Below are positions 39,839-40,934 of a stretch of DNA of 40,934 bases, piece by piece; the stretch's first letter is position 1; every line of letters starts with the position of its first letter. The notes under the pieces are model-generated. The model was not told the DNA's origin. It saw only the letters and a program-made list of their open reading frames with translations, and made no database searches. The position numbers and the translations under genes were made by a program. Source of the stretch: Bradyrhizobium sp. WSM1743 (GTDB lineage Bacteria; Pseudomonadota; Alphaproteobacteria; Rhizobiales; Xanthobacteraceae); NCBI RefSeq assembly GCF_000473065.1, contig NZ_AXAZ01000076.1, positions 1 through 40,934 of the forward strand, read 5' to 3'.

Positions 39839-40837
39839 TTGAAGAACCTTCTCACCGATATCGCCGGCGTCAGGGTCGGCCATGCCGAAGACGCGAAAGT
39901 CGCGTCCGGCGCGACCGCAATTATCTTCGATTCTCCCGCGATCGCCGCGATCGATGTTCGCGGCGGCGGCCCCGGCACACGCGAGGATGCACTGCTCGAT
40001 CTTGCCAACACCGTCGAGCGCGTCGACGCGATCGCGCTGTCGGGCGGCTCTGCCTTTGGCCTTGATACCGGCGGCGGCGTGCAGGCCTGGCTCGCCGAGC
40101 AGGGCCGCGGCTTTCGCGTGCGCGAAGCGCTGATCCCAATCGTGCCGGGCGCCATCCTGTTCGACCTGCTCAATGGCGGCGACAAGGCCTGGGGACGCTT
40201 CTCGCCTTATCGCGACCTCGGCTACGCCGCAGCGGCCGCTGCCACCAGCACGGACTTCCCGCTTGGCAGCGTCGGCGCCGGCTTCGGCGCCACCACCGCG
40301 ACGTTCAAGGGCGGCCTCGGCTCGGCGTCGGCCGTGACGCCGAGCGGAATCAAGGTCGCAGCGATCGTCGCCGTCAACGCCGTGGGCAGCGTCACCGTCG
40401 GCAGCGGTCCGTGGTTCTGGGCGGCGCCGTTCGAGATGGACGGCGAGTTCGGTGGACGCGGCCTGCCCGACAAGTTCACCGAGGACATGCTCCTCATGCG
40501 TATCAAGGGCGGTCCTGCGGCGAGCGCGCGCGAGAACACCACCATCGGCGCCGTGGTCACCGATGCGGCGCTGACCAAACCCCAGGCGAAGCGGCTGGCG
40601 ATGATCGCACATACCGGCTTCGCCCGCGCGATCTATCCGGTGCACGCGCCGACCGACGGCGACGTGCTGTTCGCCGCCGCCACGTGCGAAAAGCCGATCG
40701 AGCCGCTGGTCGGCCTCACCGAGCTCGGCACGATCGCCGCCAATGTGGTCGCACGCGCGATTGCCCGCGGCGTCTACAGCGCGACGGCCTTGCCGTTTCC
40801 CGGCGCGCAGCCGGCGTGGAAGGATCGGTTCGGCTAG
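39839..40837 (+). CDS. P1-family (DmpA/NylC-type) self-processing peptidase
   Basis: The protein has 332 residues from a TTG start with gag 8 bases upstream. The fold is that of P1 (S58) peptidases: ITDIAGVRVGHAED-like opening, RGGGPGTREDALL, VDAIALSGGSAFGLDTGGGVQAWL, GAGFGATTATFKGG. The self-cleavage site is N233-T234 (RENTTIGAVV), where the new N-terminal threonine becomes the nucleophile of the mature enzyme. Members act on D-aminopeptides, beta-peptides or nylon oligomers, so the substrate here is open. The gene follows the kinase gene by 58 bases without an obvious link. Confidence 0.9.
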   Translation: MKNLLTDIAGVRVGHAEDAKVASGATAIIFDSPAIAAIDVRGGGPGTREDALLDLANTVERVDAIALSGGSAFGLDTGGGVQAWLAEQGRGFRVREALIPIVPGAILFDLLNGGDKAWGRFSPYRDLGYAAAAAATSTDFPLGSVGAGFGATTATFKGGLGSASAVTPSGIKVAAIVAVNAVGSVTVGSGPWFWAAPFEMDGEFGGRGLPDKFTEDMLLMRIKGGPAASARENTTIGAVVTDAALTKPQAKRLAMIAHTGFARAIYPVHAPTDGDVLFAAATCEKPIEPLVGLTELGTIAANVVARAIARGVYSATALPFPGAQPAWKDRFG

Positions 40838-40934
40838 AGCATTTCCTCGCTTGATTGAATCGGAGGGATTCCGGTTTTTGGCGGATTGTGATTCAAGATG
40901 CTGACTGGATTGGAGGCCAGCATCGCATGACCCG
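40838..40934 (+). mobile_element. Possible left end of an IS630-type element (cut by window edge)
   Basis: After the peptidase stop comes ctagagcatttcctcgcttg, a different non-coding sequence, and then a hairpin GATGCTG...CAGCATC (40897-40924) with a ggagg ribosome-site sequence in its loop. The window ends eight bases after an ATG at 40927 (ATGACCCG), which would start an MTR... protein, as in several IS630-type transposases I know from bradyrhizobia. Only two codons are visible, so this is a guess from the leader sequence. Confidence 0.35.

Overview
The window is high-GC, gene-dense DNA of a bradyrhizobium-like alphaproteobacterium (Bradyrhizobium or a close relative). This is inferred from the gene set, from frequent GTG/TTG starts, and from several intergenic palindromic repeat families. 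It holds about 44 protein genes. I saw no rRNA, tRNA or CRISPR array. It looks like ordinary chromosome, with traces of IS630-type elements at both ends.

Layout. 1-626: 5' end of an IS630-type transposase, then repeat DNA. 627-3101: FecR-domain exported protein and a CHASE2 adenylate/guanylate cyclase. 3108-5744 (minus): lipid-linked glycosyltransferase pair (GT2-GtrA and GT39). 5985-8125: two small membrane/exported proteins, then the DUF72 and DUF488 pair. 8209-12180 (minus): GntR regulator, MFS transporter, Tat-exported amidohydrolase and PhzF protein, apparently a small catabolic operon. 12294-13956 (minus): small secreted protein and a second class III cyclase. 14087-17656 (minus): TetR-HlyD-ATPase-permease export operon with 4-base overlaps. 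17765-18987 (plus): ArsR, AHSA1/SRPBCC and GFA proteins. 19121-20046 (minus): DUF2000 and DUF4189 proteins.

20243-27085 (minus) is a cox-like molybdenum hydroxylase cluster: coxG, coxS, coxM, coxD, coxE, two XdhC proteins and a molybdopterin-binding/MobA-like fusion. The iron-sulfur and FAD subunits, the maturation ATPase/VWA pair and the cofactor-handling proteins are present. The large molybdopterin-binding catalytic subunit is not. 27257-29970 (plus) carries pcaB, pcaD and pcaC of the protocatechuate branch of the beta-ketoadipate pathway, without pcaGH or a regulator. 31175-36273 (plus) is a complete branched-chain amino-acid type ABC importer (livH, livM, livG, livF and a binding protein). 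36339-39780 is a divergent single-domain response regulator and MASE4 hybrid histidine kinase. 39839-40837 is a P1 (DmpA/NylC-type) self-processing peptidase. The window ends in what looks like the start of another IS630-type element.

The most unusual signals are regulatory. The tetR and arsR genes each have a good -35/-10 pair with a 17-base spacer, a perfect or nested palindrome in the promoter, and an ATG at or within a base or two of the predicted transcription start, with no Shine-Dalgarno sequence. gntR has a perfect palindrome ending at the base before its ATG. These look like leaderless, autoregulated repressor genes. Other points worth a look are the cox-like cluster without its catalytic subunit, an 18-base perfect palindrome upstream of the FecR/cyclase pair with no regulator beside it, and six copies of one palindromic repeat, two of them inside apparent operons.
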